Positions 18,134 through 28,803 of a stretch of DNA of 50,996 bases are shown here, one piece after another (positions within the stretch are counted from its first letter, which is position 1; every line of letters starts with the position of its first letter). The notes beneath the pieces were generated by a model that was not told the DNA's origin, did no database searches, and worked only from the letters and a program-made list of their open reading frames with translations. The DNA is from SYIM01 sp041182885. GTDB taxonomy: Bacteria > Pseudomonadota > Gammaproteobacteria > Burkholderiales > Burkholderiaceae_E. Both the position numbers and the translations under genes were made by a program. The stretch lies in contig JBMSQB010000026.1 of assembly GCA_049423065.1 (NCBI GenBank), positions 1 through 50,996 on the forward strand. Direction: 5' to 3'.

Positions 18134-18164
18134 GACTCCCTCAGTCTTTCCTTGCCTGGATCTC

Positions 18165-19565
18165 ATGTTTTCCGACGCTTCCGCCGACGCCCAATCGCTT
18201 TCCCGCGACCCCGAGATTGCGGCGCTGCGCACGCCTCCGCACTCCACCGAGGCCGAGCAGGCGGTGCTGGGTGGGCTGATGCTGGACAACACCGCATTTG
18301 ACCGGGTCGCCGATCTGCTGCGAGAGGGAGACTTCTACCGGCATGACCACCGTCTGATCTGGCAGCAAATCGCCCGGCTGATCGAACGCAGCCAGCCGGC
18401 CGATGTGGTGACGGTTCTCGAATCACTCCAGACCGCGGGTCACGCCGAGGAGGCCGGCGGCCTCGCGTATCTGAACACCCTCGCCACCGAAACACCGTCG
18501 GCCGCGAACATTCGTCGCTATGCCGAAATCGTCCGTGATCGCGCAGTGCTCAGGCGCCTGATTTCAACCTCTGATGAAATCGCCACCTCGGCCCTCAACC
18601 CGCAAGGCCGCGACACCCGGCAGTTGCTCGATGAGGCCGAGTCAAAGATCTTTCAGATTGCAGAAGACGGCAGCCGGGGCGAGGCCGGGTTCCAGCCGTT
18701 GCAGGACCTGCTCGGCAAGGTGGTCGAGCGAATCGATCAGCTCTACAACCAGGACAATACGAGCGACGTGACTGGCGTACCCACCGGGTATGTCGATCTC
18801 GATCGAATGACCTCGGGCATGCAGCCTGGCGATCTGATCATCGTGGCCGGTCGACCCTCAATGGGTAAAACCAGCTTTGCCATGAACATCGGTGAACATG
18901 TGGCCATTGAGCAGGGACTGCCCGTGGCGGTCTTCAGCATGGAGATGGGTGCCACGCAGCTGGCCATGCGTATTCTGTGTTCGTCCGGGCGCCTCGATCA
19001 GCAGCGTATCCGCACGGGCCGCCTGATCGATGACGATTGGCCGCGGCTTACCAGCGCAATCTCCAAGATGCAGGAGTCGCCGCTTCACATCGATGAGTCG
19101 CCGGCTCTCAATGCGCTCGAGCTGCGCGCGCGCGCGCGCCGGCTGGCCCGACAGTGCGGCAAGCTGGGACTGGTGGTGATTGATTATCTGCAACTGATGT
19201 CGGCTTCGAGCTCTGGCGAGAACCGCGCCACCGAAATCTCCGAAATTTCGCGCTCGCTCAAGGCGCTTGCCAAGGAACTCGACTGTCCTGTGATTGCGCT
19301 GTCGCAGCTCAACCGGTCACTTGAGCAGCGGCCAAACAAGCGGCCCGTCATGTCTGATCTGCGTGAGTCGGGCGCCATCGAGCAGGACGCCGATGTCATC
19401 ATCTTCATTTACCGGGACGAGGTTTACAACCCCGACTCCACCGACAAGGGCACGGCCGAAATCATCATTGGCAAGCAACGTAACGGGCCGATCGGGACCG
19501 TGCGCCTGACTTTCATCGGTGCCTATACCAAGTTCGAGAATTACACCTCCGGGCCGCAGCCCTGA
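18165..19565 (+). CDS. dnaB: Replicative DNA helicase DnaB (466 aa)
   Basis: DnaB is the hexameric 5'-3' helicase of the replication fork. The start at 18165 (MFSDASADAQSLSRDPEIAALRTPPHSTEAEQAVLGGLM) matches family length; the frame is open upstream to 18114 but that part is not family-like. The N-terminal DnaG/DnaC-interacting domain runs to about 170; the RecA-like domain has Walker A VAGRPSMGKTSFAMN, the FSMEMGATQLAMR block, Walker B LGLVVIDYLQLM and the RSLKALAKELDCPVIALSQLNR motif, then ESGAIEQDADVIIFIYRDE. It follows the rplI terminator, the usual betaproteobacterial order. Confidence 0.98.
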   Translation: MFSDASADAQSLSRDPEIAALRTPPHSTEAEQAVLGGLMLDNTAFDRVADLLREGDFYRHDHRLIWQQIARLIERSQPADVVTVLESLQTAGHAEEAGGLAYLNTLATETPSAANIRRYAEIVRDRAVLRRLISTSDEIATSALNPQGRDTRQLLDEAESKIFQIAEDGSRGEAGFQPLQDLLGKVVERIDQLYNQDNTSDVTGVPTGYVDLDRMTSGMQPGDLIIVAGRPSMGKTSFAMNIGEHVAIEQGLPVAVFSMEMGATQLAMRILCSSGRLDQQRIRTGRLIDDDWPRLTSAISKMQESPLHIDESPALNALELRARARRLARQCGKLGLVVIDYLQLMSASSSGENRATEISEISRSLKALAKELDCPVIALSQLNRSLEQRPNKRPVMSDLRESGAIEQDADVIIFIYRDEVYNPDSTDKGTAEIIIGKQRNGPIGTVRLTFIGAYTKFENYTSGPQP

Positions 19566-19632
19566 GGGGCCGGGCGCACCGGCGCGTGGCTGGCTGGCGT
19601 GACCGCCGATCGCCCGTGTCGGAGGCGCTTTC

Positions 19633-21432
19633 CTAGAGCGCGTCGGCCGCGAAATCGGCCAGACGGGAGCGCTCGCCTCGCTGCAGCGTGACATGCCCGG
19701 AGTGGGCCCAGCCCTTGAACCGGTCCACCACATAGGTGAGGCCCGATGACCCTTCGGTGAGATAGGGCGTGTCGATCTGCGCGATGTTGCCCAGGCACAC
19801 CACCTTGGTGCCAGGCCCAGCCCGTGTGATGAGCGTTTTCATCTGCTTGGGCGTGAGGTTCTGGGCCTCGTCAATGATGAGGAACTTGTTGATGAAGGTA
19901 CGCCCGCGCATGAACGACAGCGCCTTCACCTTGATCCGGGTGCGAACCAGATCGGTGGAAGCCGAGCGGCCCCACTCGCCGGCTGCGGGATCTCCCTGCA
20001 GCAGCACCTCGAGGTTGTCTTCGAGTGCGCCCATCCAGGGCTGCATTTTTTCCTCTTCGGTGCCCGGCAGATAGCCGATGTCTTCGCCTACCGGCACGGT
20101 GGCGCGGGTCATGATGATTTCGGTGTAGCGACGGCTTTCAAGTACCTGCGTGAGCCCCGCGGCGAGCGCGAGCAGGGTTTTGCCGGTACCCGCCTGACCA
20201 AGCAGGGTCACGAAGTCGATTTCCGGGTCGAGCAGCAGGTTGAGCGCGAAATTCTGTTCCCGATTGCGCGCGCCCACGCCCCAGACCGCGTTTCGATGGT
20301 GGCTGTGATCTTTCAGTGTCTGAAGCACAGCCGTTTTGCCGACGATTTCCCGCACCCGCGCCGTGAGCGGCGTATCACCCTCGAGGTAGACGAACTGATT
20401 GAGCATCAGCCGGCTGATGAGTGGCCCGGTGATCCGGTAGAGCGTGTTGCCGTTCTGCTGCCAGGATTCAACGCCCTTGCCGTGCCGGTCCCAGAAATCG
20501 GCCGGCAACTCGAGGATGCCGCTGTAGAGAAGATCGGTATCTTCCAGGACCTGATCGTTGAAATAGTCTTCTGCGGGGAGCCCGAGTGCATGCGCCTTGA
20601 TGCGCATGTTGATGTCTTTGGATACCAGTACAACCTCGCGGCCCGGGTGCTGCTCCTGAAGCGCGCGCACCACGCCGAGAATCTGGTTGTCGGCTTTGCC
20701 CATGGGGAGCGACGCCGGCAGCATGGCCGCAAACGCCTGGGTCTGAAAAAACAGATTGCCCGAGGCGTCGCGGTTGCCCAGCGCCGCCAGGGGGAGACCC
20801 GCTTCGATCTGCGCGCCGGCCGCTGCAATCAGTGCATCGAGCGAGCGGCTGACCTGGCGCGCGTTCCGTGAAACCTCCGACATCCCCTTTTTGTGTCCGT
20901 CGAGTTCCTCGAGCGTCATCATTGGCAGGTAGACGTCATGCTCGGCGAACCGGAACAGGCTGCTTGGGTCATGCATCAGAACGTTGGTGTCGAGCACGAA
21001 CAGCTTGCTCGCTTCGCGAGCGGTGACCGACTGGCGCCGCCGGCTGCGTGGGGCGCTATCCTGGGCGGCCGATTTCGCTGCGGCATGGGCCTGCGCCGCG
21101 GCGACGGGACCGGCGCCTTTGACAGGAATCGGAGCCGCCAGGCCTGCGGAAGTCTGTGGACGCGAGGGCGCGGTGGCGGCTGCTGCCGATTGCGGATTCG
21201 CCCGGCCGGACGCCCGTGCCGGCGCCTGAGACGGGACTGGCCCGGGTTGAGCAATGGAAGCCTGCGCCGGGGGACGTGCACCAGGCCTGGCGCCCGGCGC
21301 GTTGCCGGTTGCGGTCGCTTTCCCTGCCGCTTTGGCGGCAAGCTTTTCGCTGGCGGGCCGTGCCTTCCGCGCGCCGCGGGCGGAGTCATCCAGGATCGCT
21401 GCGGGACCGGTCGGTGGCTTGGGAAGCGGCAT
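19633..21432 (-). CDS. PIN domain-PhoH-type ATPase fusion protein (599 aa)
   Basis: The protein joins an N-terminal PIN nuclease-like domain to a PhoH ATPase domain, the PhoH2-like arrangement; related proteins have been reported to act as RNA helicase/RNase. The PIN domain begins about residue 143 (KLFVLDTNVLMHDPSSLFRF, Asp148) and includes MMTLEELDGHKKG and VVLVSKDINMRIKA, keeping the acidic residues. The ATPase has Walker A LLGQAGTGKTLLA and Walker B KFLIIDEAQNLTPKQMKTLITRAG. Residues 1-135 are a low-complexity Ala/Pro/Lys tail. The start at 21432 (MPLPKPPTGP) is chosen on family similarity. It is convergent with dnaB. Confidence 0.93.
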   Translation of the reverse strand: MPLPKPPTGPAAILDDSARGARKARPASEKLAAKAAGKATATGNAPGARPGARPPAQASIAQPGPVPSQAPARASGRANPQSAAAATAPSRPQTSAGLAAPIPVKGAGPVAAAQAHAAAKSAAQDSAPRSRRRQSVTAREASKLFVLDTNVLMHDPSSLFRFAEHDVYLPMMTLEELDGHKKGMSEVSRNARQVSRSLDALIAAAGAQIEAGLPLAALGNRDASGNLFFQTQAFAAMLPASLPMGKADNQILGVVRALQEQHPGREVVLVSKDINMRIKAHALGLPAEDYFNDQVLEDTDLLYSGILELPADFWDRHGKGVESWQQNGNTLYRITGPLISRLMLNQFVYLEGDTPLTARVREIVGKTAVLQTLKDHSHHRNAVWGVGARNREQNFALNLLLDPEIDFVTLLGQAGTGKTLLALAAGLTQVLESRRYTEIIMTRATVPVGEDIGYLPGTEEEKMQPWMGALEDNLEVLLQGDPAAGEWGRSASTDLVRTRIKVKALSFMRGRTFINKFLIIDEAQNLTPKQMKTLITRAGPGTKVVCLGNIAQIDTPYLTEGSSGLTYVVDRFKGWAHSGHVTLQRGERSRLADFAADAL

Positions 21433-21586
21433 GATGTTCCTGGCTGGGCGGGGTCTGGCCTCGGGGGACAGACCGTGGGGACTGATGGCTGGGGTGGGGA
21501 CTGACGGAGTCGGCCTCAGAAGAGCAGGGCGGCCTGCGCGGCCCGGCACGACCGGGCGGATGGTGGGCGCATGAATGTGCGGGGGG

Positions 21587-22048
21587 TCAGAGTGCGCGGA
21601 CTGCTTCCAGCACCTCTGCTGCGTGCTGCGCCACCTTGACCCCGCGCCACTCGCGAACGAGTTTCCCGCTTGCGTCGATCAGAAAGGTGGAGCGTTCAAT
21701 GCCACGCACCTGCTTGCCGTACATGTTCTTCATTTTCATGACGCCGAAGGTCTCGCAGAGCGCTTCATCGGGATCGGACAGCAGGTCGAAGGGCAGGCCG
21801 AGCTTCGTGCGAAAGCCCTCGTGCGAGCGCAGGCTGTCTCGCGAGACCCCGAATATGGCGGCGCCCGCATTGACAAATTCGCCGTGCAGATCGCGAAAGT
21901 CGCCGGCCTCCGAGGTGCAGCCCGGGGTGTTGTCTTTCGGATAAAAATAAATCACCACCTTGGTGCCCTTGAGGGCGGACAGGCTGACAGGGCCCTGAGT
22001 GCCTTCAGCGGTGAAATCGGGTACTTTGCTGCCGGTCTTGACGTTCAA
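21587..22048 (-). CDS. bcp: Bcp-type thioredoxin-dependent peroxiredoxin (153 aa)
   Basis: This is a PrxQ/Bcp peroxiredoxin, which reduces hydroperoxides. The active-site block VVIYFYPKDNTPGCTSEAGDFRDL contains the peroxidatic Cys (residue 44). The usual resolving Cys five residues later is absent (CTSEAGD); another Cys lies at 98 (DEALCETFGV), so it may work as a 1-Cys or atypical enzyme. The start is TTG at 22048, supported by GGAGA seven bases upstream and by the family start (NVKTGSKVPDF); an ATG at 22117 has no such site. It sits upstream of the PIN-PhoH gene on the same strand. Confidence 0.95.
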   Translation of the reverse strand: MNVKTGSKVPDFTAEGTQGPVSLSALKGTKVVIYFYPKDNTPGCTSEAGDFRDLHGEFVNAGAAIFGVSRDSLRSHEGFRTKLGLPFDLLSDPDEALCETFGVMKMKNMYGKQVRGIERSTFLIDASGKLVREWRGVKVAQHAAEVLEAVRAL

Positions 22049-22055
22049 CTCGGGT

Positions 22056-22060
22056 TCTCC
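22056..22060 (-). promoter_or_regulatory. Ribosome-binding site deciding the bcp TTG start
   Basis: GGAGA on the minus strand, seven bases before the TTG at 22048. Confidence 0.7.
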
Positions 22061-22161
22061 GGGGAATGACTCAGCGTGGATGACGCCGGCGCGAGCGCTC
22101 GGGTCGGCGGGGACCATAACACAGCCACAGGGGCCGCTTCATGGCAGACCGCAAGCCGCAC

Positions 22162-22533
22162 TCAGGTTGGGAGCAGGGCGGCCAGCACCCGCCGGCCCTC
22201 GGCGGCAAGAATGTTGTAGGTGCGACACGCGGCAGGGGTGTCCATCACGTCAAGCCCGATCCGGGCGCCTGACAGCGCTGCGCCCACCCGGGGGTGTGGA
22301 AAACGCTGACGAGCGCCGGTGCCGAGCAGCACGATCTCGGGCCGGTGGCGGAGGAGCCCCGCGATGGCGTGCTCGTCGATCTGATCGAACGTGGCTACGC
22401 TCCATTCCAGCACCGGGCCGTCGGGCAACAGCACCAGCGATCCTTCGCGGCGCTCCCGGTTGACCTCGACAAAGCCGGTGCCATAGCCGGTGACGAGATT
22501 GAGCTGGGCAGGGAAGTCTGAGTGAAGCTTCAA
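22162..22533 (-). CDS. Mth938-like (DUF498/NDUFAF3-type) domain protein (123 aa)
   Basis: The fold family is recognised from MKLHSDFPAQLNLVTGYGTGFVEVN at the start, GPVLEWSVATFDQID, EIVLLGTGARQRFPHPRV and DVMDTPAACRTYNILAAEGRRVLAALL. Eukaryotic members help assemble respiratory complex I; the bacterial role is not established. The start is a TTG at 22533, preferred because family members begin MKLH here, though no clear Shine-Dalgarno lies upstream. It is divergent from the aminotransferase gene, with 113 bases between the starts. Confidence 0.88.
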   Translation of the reverse strand: MKLHSDFPAQLNLVTGYGTGFVEVNRERREGSLVLLPDGPVLEWSVATFDQIDEHAIAGLLRHRPEIVLLGTGARQRFPHPRVGAALSGARIGLDVMDTPAACRTYNILAAEGRRVLAALLPT

Positions 22534-22646
22534 GGCGAGCCAGGGGAAATGGGTGTCTGTAAACCGGCTAAAATAGCAGGTTGCTCACTCAACCGGCAAA
22601 GAACCCATGCGCCCCGGCGCGCACGCGGGCAAGCCCTTCAAGGCCT

Positions 22647-23870
22647 ATGAAGACCATCCAGAAATCGGCGAAGCTTGCCAACGTCTGCTACGACATCCGC
22701 GGCCCCGTCATGGCGCGAGCCCGGGCGCTCGAGGAAGAAGGCCATCGCATCATCAAGTTGAACATCGGCAATCTGGCGCCCTTCGGATTCGAGGCGCCCG
22801 AGGAAGTGGTTCGCGATGTGGTGATCAACCTGCCGGGCGCTTCGGGCTACTCCGATTCCCGGGGCCTCTTTGCCGCGCGCAAGGCCATCATGCAGTACGC
22901 GCAGACCAAGTCGATTGCGGGCGTGCAGCTGGACGACATCATCACCGGCAACGGCGTCTCCGAGCTGATCGTCATGTCCATGCAGGCGCTGCTCGATGCG
23001 GGCGATGAAGTGCTCGTGCCTGCGCCCGACTATCCGCTCTGGACGGCAGCCGTGAGCCTGGCCGGGGGCACCCCGCGCCACTACCTGTGCGACGAGGCAA
23101 GCGGCTGGCTTCCCGCCATCGATGACCTGGAACGGAAGGTGTCCGGGCGCACCAAGGCGCTGGTCATCATCAATCCGAACAATCCCACCGGCGCGCTTTA
23201 TCCCGACGAGATGCTGAAGGCGCTGGTCGATTTTGCGCGGCGACACGGTCTGATCATTTTTGCCGACGAGATCTACGACAAGATGATCTACGACGGCCTG
23301 TCGCACACCTCCATTGCTTCGCTCGCCGATGATCTGCTGTTCATCACTTTCAACGGCCTGTCGAAAAATTACCGCGCCTGCGGTTACCGCGCCGGCTGGA
23401 TGATCATCTCCGGCAACAAGCGTATCGCCTCCGATTACATCGAGGGGCTGAACATGCTGGCCACCATGCGGCTGTGCGCGAATGTGCCAGCCCAGTTCGC
23501 CATCCAGACGGCGCTTGGGGGCCGACAGAGCATCAACGACCTGATCAACCCCGGCGGTCGACTCTATCGCCAGCGCGAGCTGGCCTGGAGTCTGCTCACC
23601 CAGATCCCGGGGGTGAGCTGCGTCAAGCCCCAGGCGGCGCTTTATCTTTTCCCCAAGCTCGATCGGCGGATGTATCCCATCACCGACGATCAGCAGTTCA
23701 TTCTCGAGCTGCTGGAAGAACAACATGTGCTGGTGGTGCAGGGAACCGGCTTCAACTGGCCCGAGCCCGATCATCTGCGAATCGTGTTCCTGCCCAACGC
23801 CGACGACCTGCACGACGCAGTCGGCCGGTTCGGCAGGTTCCTTGATGGCTATCGCCGGAGGCACGCCTGA
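22647..23870 (+). CDS. Class I/II PLP-dependent aminotransferase, AlaA-like (407 aa)
   Basis: The start at 22647 (MKTIQKSAKLANVCYDIRGPVMARARALEEEGHRI) and the overall pattern are those of the AlaA-type glutamate-pyruvate aminotransferase. PLP-binding features are NGVSELIVMSMQALLD, PDYPLWTAAVSLAGG, NPNNPTGALY, FADEIYDKMIYDG, the lysine block FNGLSKNYRACGYRAGWM (Schiff-base Lys) and the substrate-binding Arg of HLRIVFLPN. It lies one base before hom, so it belongs to an amino-acid biosynthesis operon with hom and thrC. Alanine aminotransferase is the likeliest role; exact substrate is inferred. Confidence 0.92.
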   Translation: MKTIQKSAKLANVCYDIRGPVMARARALEEEGHRIIKLNIGNLAPFGFEAPEEVVRDVVINLPGASGYSDSRGLFAARKAIMQYAQTKSIAGVQLDDIITGNGVSELIVMSMQALLDAGDEVLVPAPDYPLWTAAVSLAGGTPRHYLCDEASGWLPAIDDLERKVSGRTKALVIINPNNPTGALYPDEMLKALVDFARRHGLIIFADEIYDKMIYDGLSHTSIASLADDLLFITFNGLSKNYRACGYRAGWMIISGNKRIASDYIEGLNMLATMRLCANVPAQFAIQTALGGRQSINDLINPGGRLYRQRELAWSLLTQIPGVSCVKPQAALYLFPKLDRRMYPITDDQQFILELLEEQHVLVVQGTGFNWPEPDHLRIVFLPNADDLHDAVGRFGRFLDGYRRRHA

Positions 23871-23871
23871 C

Positions 23872-25202
<1,331 letters not shown>

Positions 25203-25206
<4 letters not shown>

Positions 25207-26627
25207 ACTATCTGTCCACACGCGGCGGCATGGCGCCGGCGCGTTTCTCCGAGGTGCTGCTGGGCGGGCTGTCGCCGGATGGGGGGCTGGTGGTGCCAGA
25301 GCGCTATCCCCGGATCGATGACGCCACGCTTGCGCGCTGGCGCGAGCTTTCCTATGCCGAGCTCGCCTTCGAGATCCTGAGCCTCTACGCCACCGACATC
25401 GAACCTGCGGTGCTTGCCGAGCTCACCGCGTCAGCCTACAACGCGCAGGTCTTTGGCAGCGAGCAGGTCACGCCGCTGTCGGCGCTGGGTAGCGACGGCC
25501 TCTATCTGCTGCATCTTTCAAACGGCCCGACGCTTGCCTTTAAAGATGTCGCCATGCAGCTCCTCGGGCGCCTCTTCGAGCATGTGCTTGGCAAGACAGG
25601 CGCGCAGCTCAATATTCTCGGGGCCACCTCGGGCGACACCGGAAGCGCAGCCGAGTACGCCATGCGTGGCCGCCGCGGCATTCGCGTCTTCATGCTGTCG
25701 CCGCACGCGCGGATGAGCGCCTTTCAGGCGGCGCAGATGTATTCGCTCGCTGACCCCAACATTTTCAATATCGCGGTAGACGGCGTGTTCGATGATTGCC
25801 AGGACATGGTGAAGGAGGTGTCCGCCGACCTGGCTTTCAAGCAGCGCTATGCGATCGGTACCGTCAACTCCATCAACTGGGCGAGGGTGGTCGCGCAGGT
25901 GGTCTACTACTTCCGCGGCTACTTTGCCGCCACCGCGAGCAATGCCCAGACGGTGTCCTTCTGCGTACCCTCGGGCAACTTCGGCAACGTGCTCGCCGGG
26001 CACATTGCCCGTCAGATGGGGCTGCCCATTTCCCGATTGGTGGTTGCCACCAACGAGAACAATGTTCTCGACGAGTTTTTCCAGAGTGGTCGCTACCGGG
26101 TGCGCGGGTCAGCGGAAACCTTCCAGACCAGCAGCCCCTCCATGGATATCAGCAAGGCCTCGAACTTCGAGCGCTTCATCTATGACCTTGTAGGCCGTGA
26201 CGGCAACCGCGTCGCCGCCCTGTGGCGCGAGATCGATGCCCGGGGTGAGTTCGACCTCAGCGAAAGTGCCGAGTTTGCCGAGATCGGGCGCTATGGCTTT
26301 GCCTCGGGCCGCAGCACGCACGCCACGCGGCTCGAGACCATCCGTGCGGTTCACGCCAACTTCGGTGTGGTGGTGGACACCCACACCGCTGACGGGCTGG
26401 CGGTGGCCGCCCGCTGGCGGGAACCGGGCGTGCCGATGATCTGCCTGGAAACCGCATTGCCGGCAAAGTTTGCCGACACCATCCGTGAGGCGCTGGGCTG
26501 CGAGGCGCCGCGGCCTGCAGGCTTCGAAGGGATTGAATCGAAGGTGCAGCGTTTTGCGCTGATGCCCGCCGATGTGCCCATGCTCAAGCAGTACATCGCA
26601 GCCCGCTGCCCGGTTGTGGGGGGCTGA
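25203..26627 (+). CDS. thrC: Threonine synthase (474 aa)
   Basis: ThrC converts O-phosphohomoserine to threonine with PLP. The start is GTG at 25203, overlapping the hom stop (GTGA). The N terminus MNYLSTRGGMAPARFSEVLLGGLSPDGGLVVPE is the proteobacterial family start. The PLP lysine is in LSNGPTLAFKDVAMQ (Lys114). Later blocks are LGATSGDTGSAAEYAM, SINWARVVAQVVYYFRGYF and CVPSGNFGNVLAGH. It completes an aminotransferase-hom-thrC cluster. Confidence 0.98.
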
Positions 26628-26630
26628 GCG

Positions 26631-27569
26631 GTGCCTGAGCAGGCGCTCACCTGGCGGCAAATTGTTCTGCTGCTCGCCACGTCGGCGAGCTTTGCATCGT
26701 CGGTCATTCTCAACAAGCTGATGGTGAACGCGCTCCCGCCGCTCACCCTGGCCGCCAGCCGGGTGTTGCTTGCGCTGCCGTTTTGCGTGGTCGCGCTGGT
26801 GCTCCTGCGGCGGTCGCTGCCGCGCGAGCCCCGTGACCGGGCGGCGGTGGCGCTTGCGTCGCTTGGCATCATCACCGTGCCCTACACCGCACTCGCCATC
26901 GGTCAGCAAACCATCGCGAGCGGGCTGTCCGGGATCATCTATTCCATCATTCCGCTCCTCACGTTGCTGCTCGGCGCGGTGTTCCTGCGAGACGAACGAC
27001 TCGGGCTCGCGCGCTTTGCGGGAATCGCCACCGGCATGGCGGGCGTCGTGGTGGTGATCGGGCCGTCGGTGTTGGGCGGGCTGGGCGAGCATGCCGTGGC
27101 GGAACTCATCACGCTGTGCGGACCCGTCGCCTATGCGTCGGCCATGGTGCTGATGCGGCGCTTCCGCCACATTGATCCGGTGTCGCTCACCACCGGTGCG
27201 TTTGTTGCCGCCTCAATGGTCCTGGTGCCACTTGCCTTCATCTTTGAGCGCCCGCTCGATTCGCGCCCCGACGCCGGGATGCTCTTCACCTTGCTGGCGC
27301 TCGCCACAGTCGGAACCCTGATGCCAGCGGTACTTAACTATCTGCTGGTGCGTCAGGTGGGCGCCACGCGGGCGGCCATCGCCATGTTCCTGATGCCGGT
27401 GGTTGCGGTGTTGGGCGGCTGGGCTTTCCTTGACGAGCGTCTGGGTATCCATGCATTTGCCGGGCTCGCGCTTATCCTCTTTGGCAGTTTTCTGGTGAAC
27501 GGCCGCTTCGGTCGCGCCGGTGCGGCTTCCGTGCCCGTTCCGGCCGCGGCGATTCGTGCCACGGACTGA
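26631..27569 (+). CDS. EamA/DMT-superfamily membrane transporter (312 aa)
   Basis: About ten hydrophobic segments arranged as two five-helix EamA repeats are visible, starting with IVLLLATSASFASSVILNKLMV and, in the second half, LITLCGPVAYASAMVLMRR. The sequence GTLMPAVLNYLLVRQVGATRAAIAMFLMPVVAVLGGWAFLDERLG is a typical EamA end. The GTG at 26631 begins three bases after the thrC stop. Members include RhtA-like threonine/homoserine exporters; the position after hom-thrC makes amino-acid efflux possible, but substrate cannot be read from sequence. Confidence 0.9.
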   Translation: MPEQALTWRQIVLLLATSASFASSVILNKLMVNALPPLTLAASRVLLALPFCVVALVLLRRSLPREPRDRAAVALASLGIITVPYTALAIGQQTIASGLSGIIYSIIPLLTLLLGAVFLRDERLGLARFAGIATGMAGVVVVIGPSVLGGLGEHAVAELITLCGPVAYASAMVLMRRFRHIDPVSLTTGAFVAASMVLVPLAFIFERPLDSRPDAGMLFTLLALATVGTLMPAVLNYLLVRQVGATRAAIAMFLMPVVAVLGGWAFLDERLGIHAFAGLALILFGSFLVNGRFGRAGAASVPVPAAAIRATD

Positions 27570-27570
27570 C

Positions 27571-28803
27571 ATGAACAAGGCGCCTTTACTTTCCTTTGAT
27601 GATGCACTGGCAGCGCTGCTCGCTGCGGCCTCGCCACTTGCGGACACCGAAGCCGTGTCGACCCTGGACGGGGCCGGCCGTGTGCTGGCAACCGATCTGC
27701 GTTCCAGCCTTGATGTTCCGCCGGCGGACAACACGCAGATGGATGGCTATGCAGTACGCGTTGCCGACCTGAAGGGCGAGCTGGGCGTACGCCTGCGGGT
27801 TGCGCAGCGGATCCCGGCGGGCCAGTTGGGCGCCACGCTCGAGCCCGGCACTGCAGCCAGGATTTTCACCGGCGCCTTCATTCCCGAGGGCGCCGATGCG
27901 GTGGTGATGCAGGAGCAGGTTCGGGTCGATGGCGATCATGTCGTGCTCGAGCATGTGCCGCGTACGGGTGAATGGGTAAGACGGGCGGGCGAAGATATTG
28001 CGAAGGACAGCGTCGTGCTGGCAGCGGGCACCAGGCTCACGCCGCAGGCGACCGGACTTGCTGCGTCGGTGGGTGTGGCCTCGCTCAGCGTTCGTCGCCG
28101 CCCGCGCGTGGCGTGTTTTTTCACCGGCGACGAACTCACCATGCCGGGAGAGCCGTTGCGCCCTGGTGCCATCTACAACAGCAACCGCTTCGTGCTGGTC
28201 GGTCTGCTTCGTTCGCTGGGCTGTGAGGTGATCGACTTCGGCATCGTTCCCGATTCGCGTGAAGCCACCCGCTCGGCGCTGCGCGAGGCTGCGACCCGTG
28301 CCGATCTGATCCTCACCTCAGGTGGGGTGTCGGTGGGCGAAGAAGACCATGTCAAACCTGCGGTCGAGGCCGAGGGTGAGCTCGCACTCTGGCAAATCGC
28401 AATGAAGCCGGGCAAGCCGCTGGCGTTTGGCCGTGTGCGCCGCAGCGGCAACCCGGATTCGCAAGCCTGGTTTATCGGGCTGCCGGGTAATCCGGTTTCA
28501 AGCTTTGTGACCTTTCTTCTGATGGTGCGTCCATTTTTGCTCCGCCTGCAGGGGGTGGCCGATGTGGACGTTGCCCGTCTGCCCATGCGAGCCGACTTCG
28601 CATGGCCCAAGCCCGACCGGCGGCGCGAGTTCCTTCGGGTAGCGCTCAACGCGGGGGGCGGGCTCGATTTGTTCGCCAATCAAAGCTCGGGCGTGCTCAC
28701 CTCCACCGTTCGCTGCGATGGGCTGGTGGACAACCCGGCAGGGCGCGCCATCGCCCCGGGCGATACCGTGCGCTTTATTGCCTTCTCCGCGTTGGGCGCA
28801 TGA
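27571..28803 (+). CDS. moeA: Molybdopterin molybdenumtransferase MoeA (410 aa)
   Basis: MoeA inserts molybdate into adenylylated molybdopterin in molybdenum cofactor synthesis. The start at 27571 begins MNKAPLLSFDDALAALLAAA. Signatures are VPPADNTQMDGYAVRVADL, ARIFTGAFIPEGADAVVMQEQV, FFTGDELTMPGEPLRPGAIYNSNRFVL, LTSGGVSVGEEDHVK and GLPGNPVSSFVTFLLMVRPFL. Its last codon overlaps the moaD start (ATGA). Confidence 0.97.
   Translation: MNKAPLLSFDDALAALLAAASPLADTEAVSTLDGAGRVLATDLRSSLDVPPADNTQMDGYAVRVADLKGELGVRLRVAQRIPAGQLGATLEPGTAARIFTGAFIPEGADAVVMQEQVRVDGDHVVLEHVPRTGEWVRRAGEDIAKDSVVLAAGTRLTPQATGLAASVGVASLSVRRRPRVACFFTGDELTMPGEPLRPGAIYNSNRFVLVGLLRSLGCEVIDFGIVPDSREATRSALREAATRADLILTSGGVSVGEEDHVKPAVEAEGELALWQIAMKPGKPLAFGRVRRSGNPDSQAWFIGLPGNPVSSFVTFLLMVRPFLLRLQGVADVDVARLPMRADFAWPKPDRRREFLRVALNAGGGLDLFANQSSGVLTSTVRCDGLVDNPAGRAIAPGDTVRFIAFSALGA

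Noticed and set aside
18116..18140. tRNA-like T-arm sequence GGTTCGACTCC near dnaB
   Set aside because: The stem pairs only three bases and no acceptor, D or anticodon arm surrounds it; the match is part of a simple hairpin.
19633..21432. PIN domain as a toxin of a toxin-antitoxin pair
   Set aside because: It is fused to a PhoH ATPase and no small antitoxin gene lies next to it.
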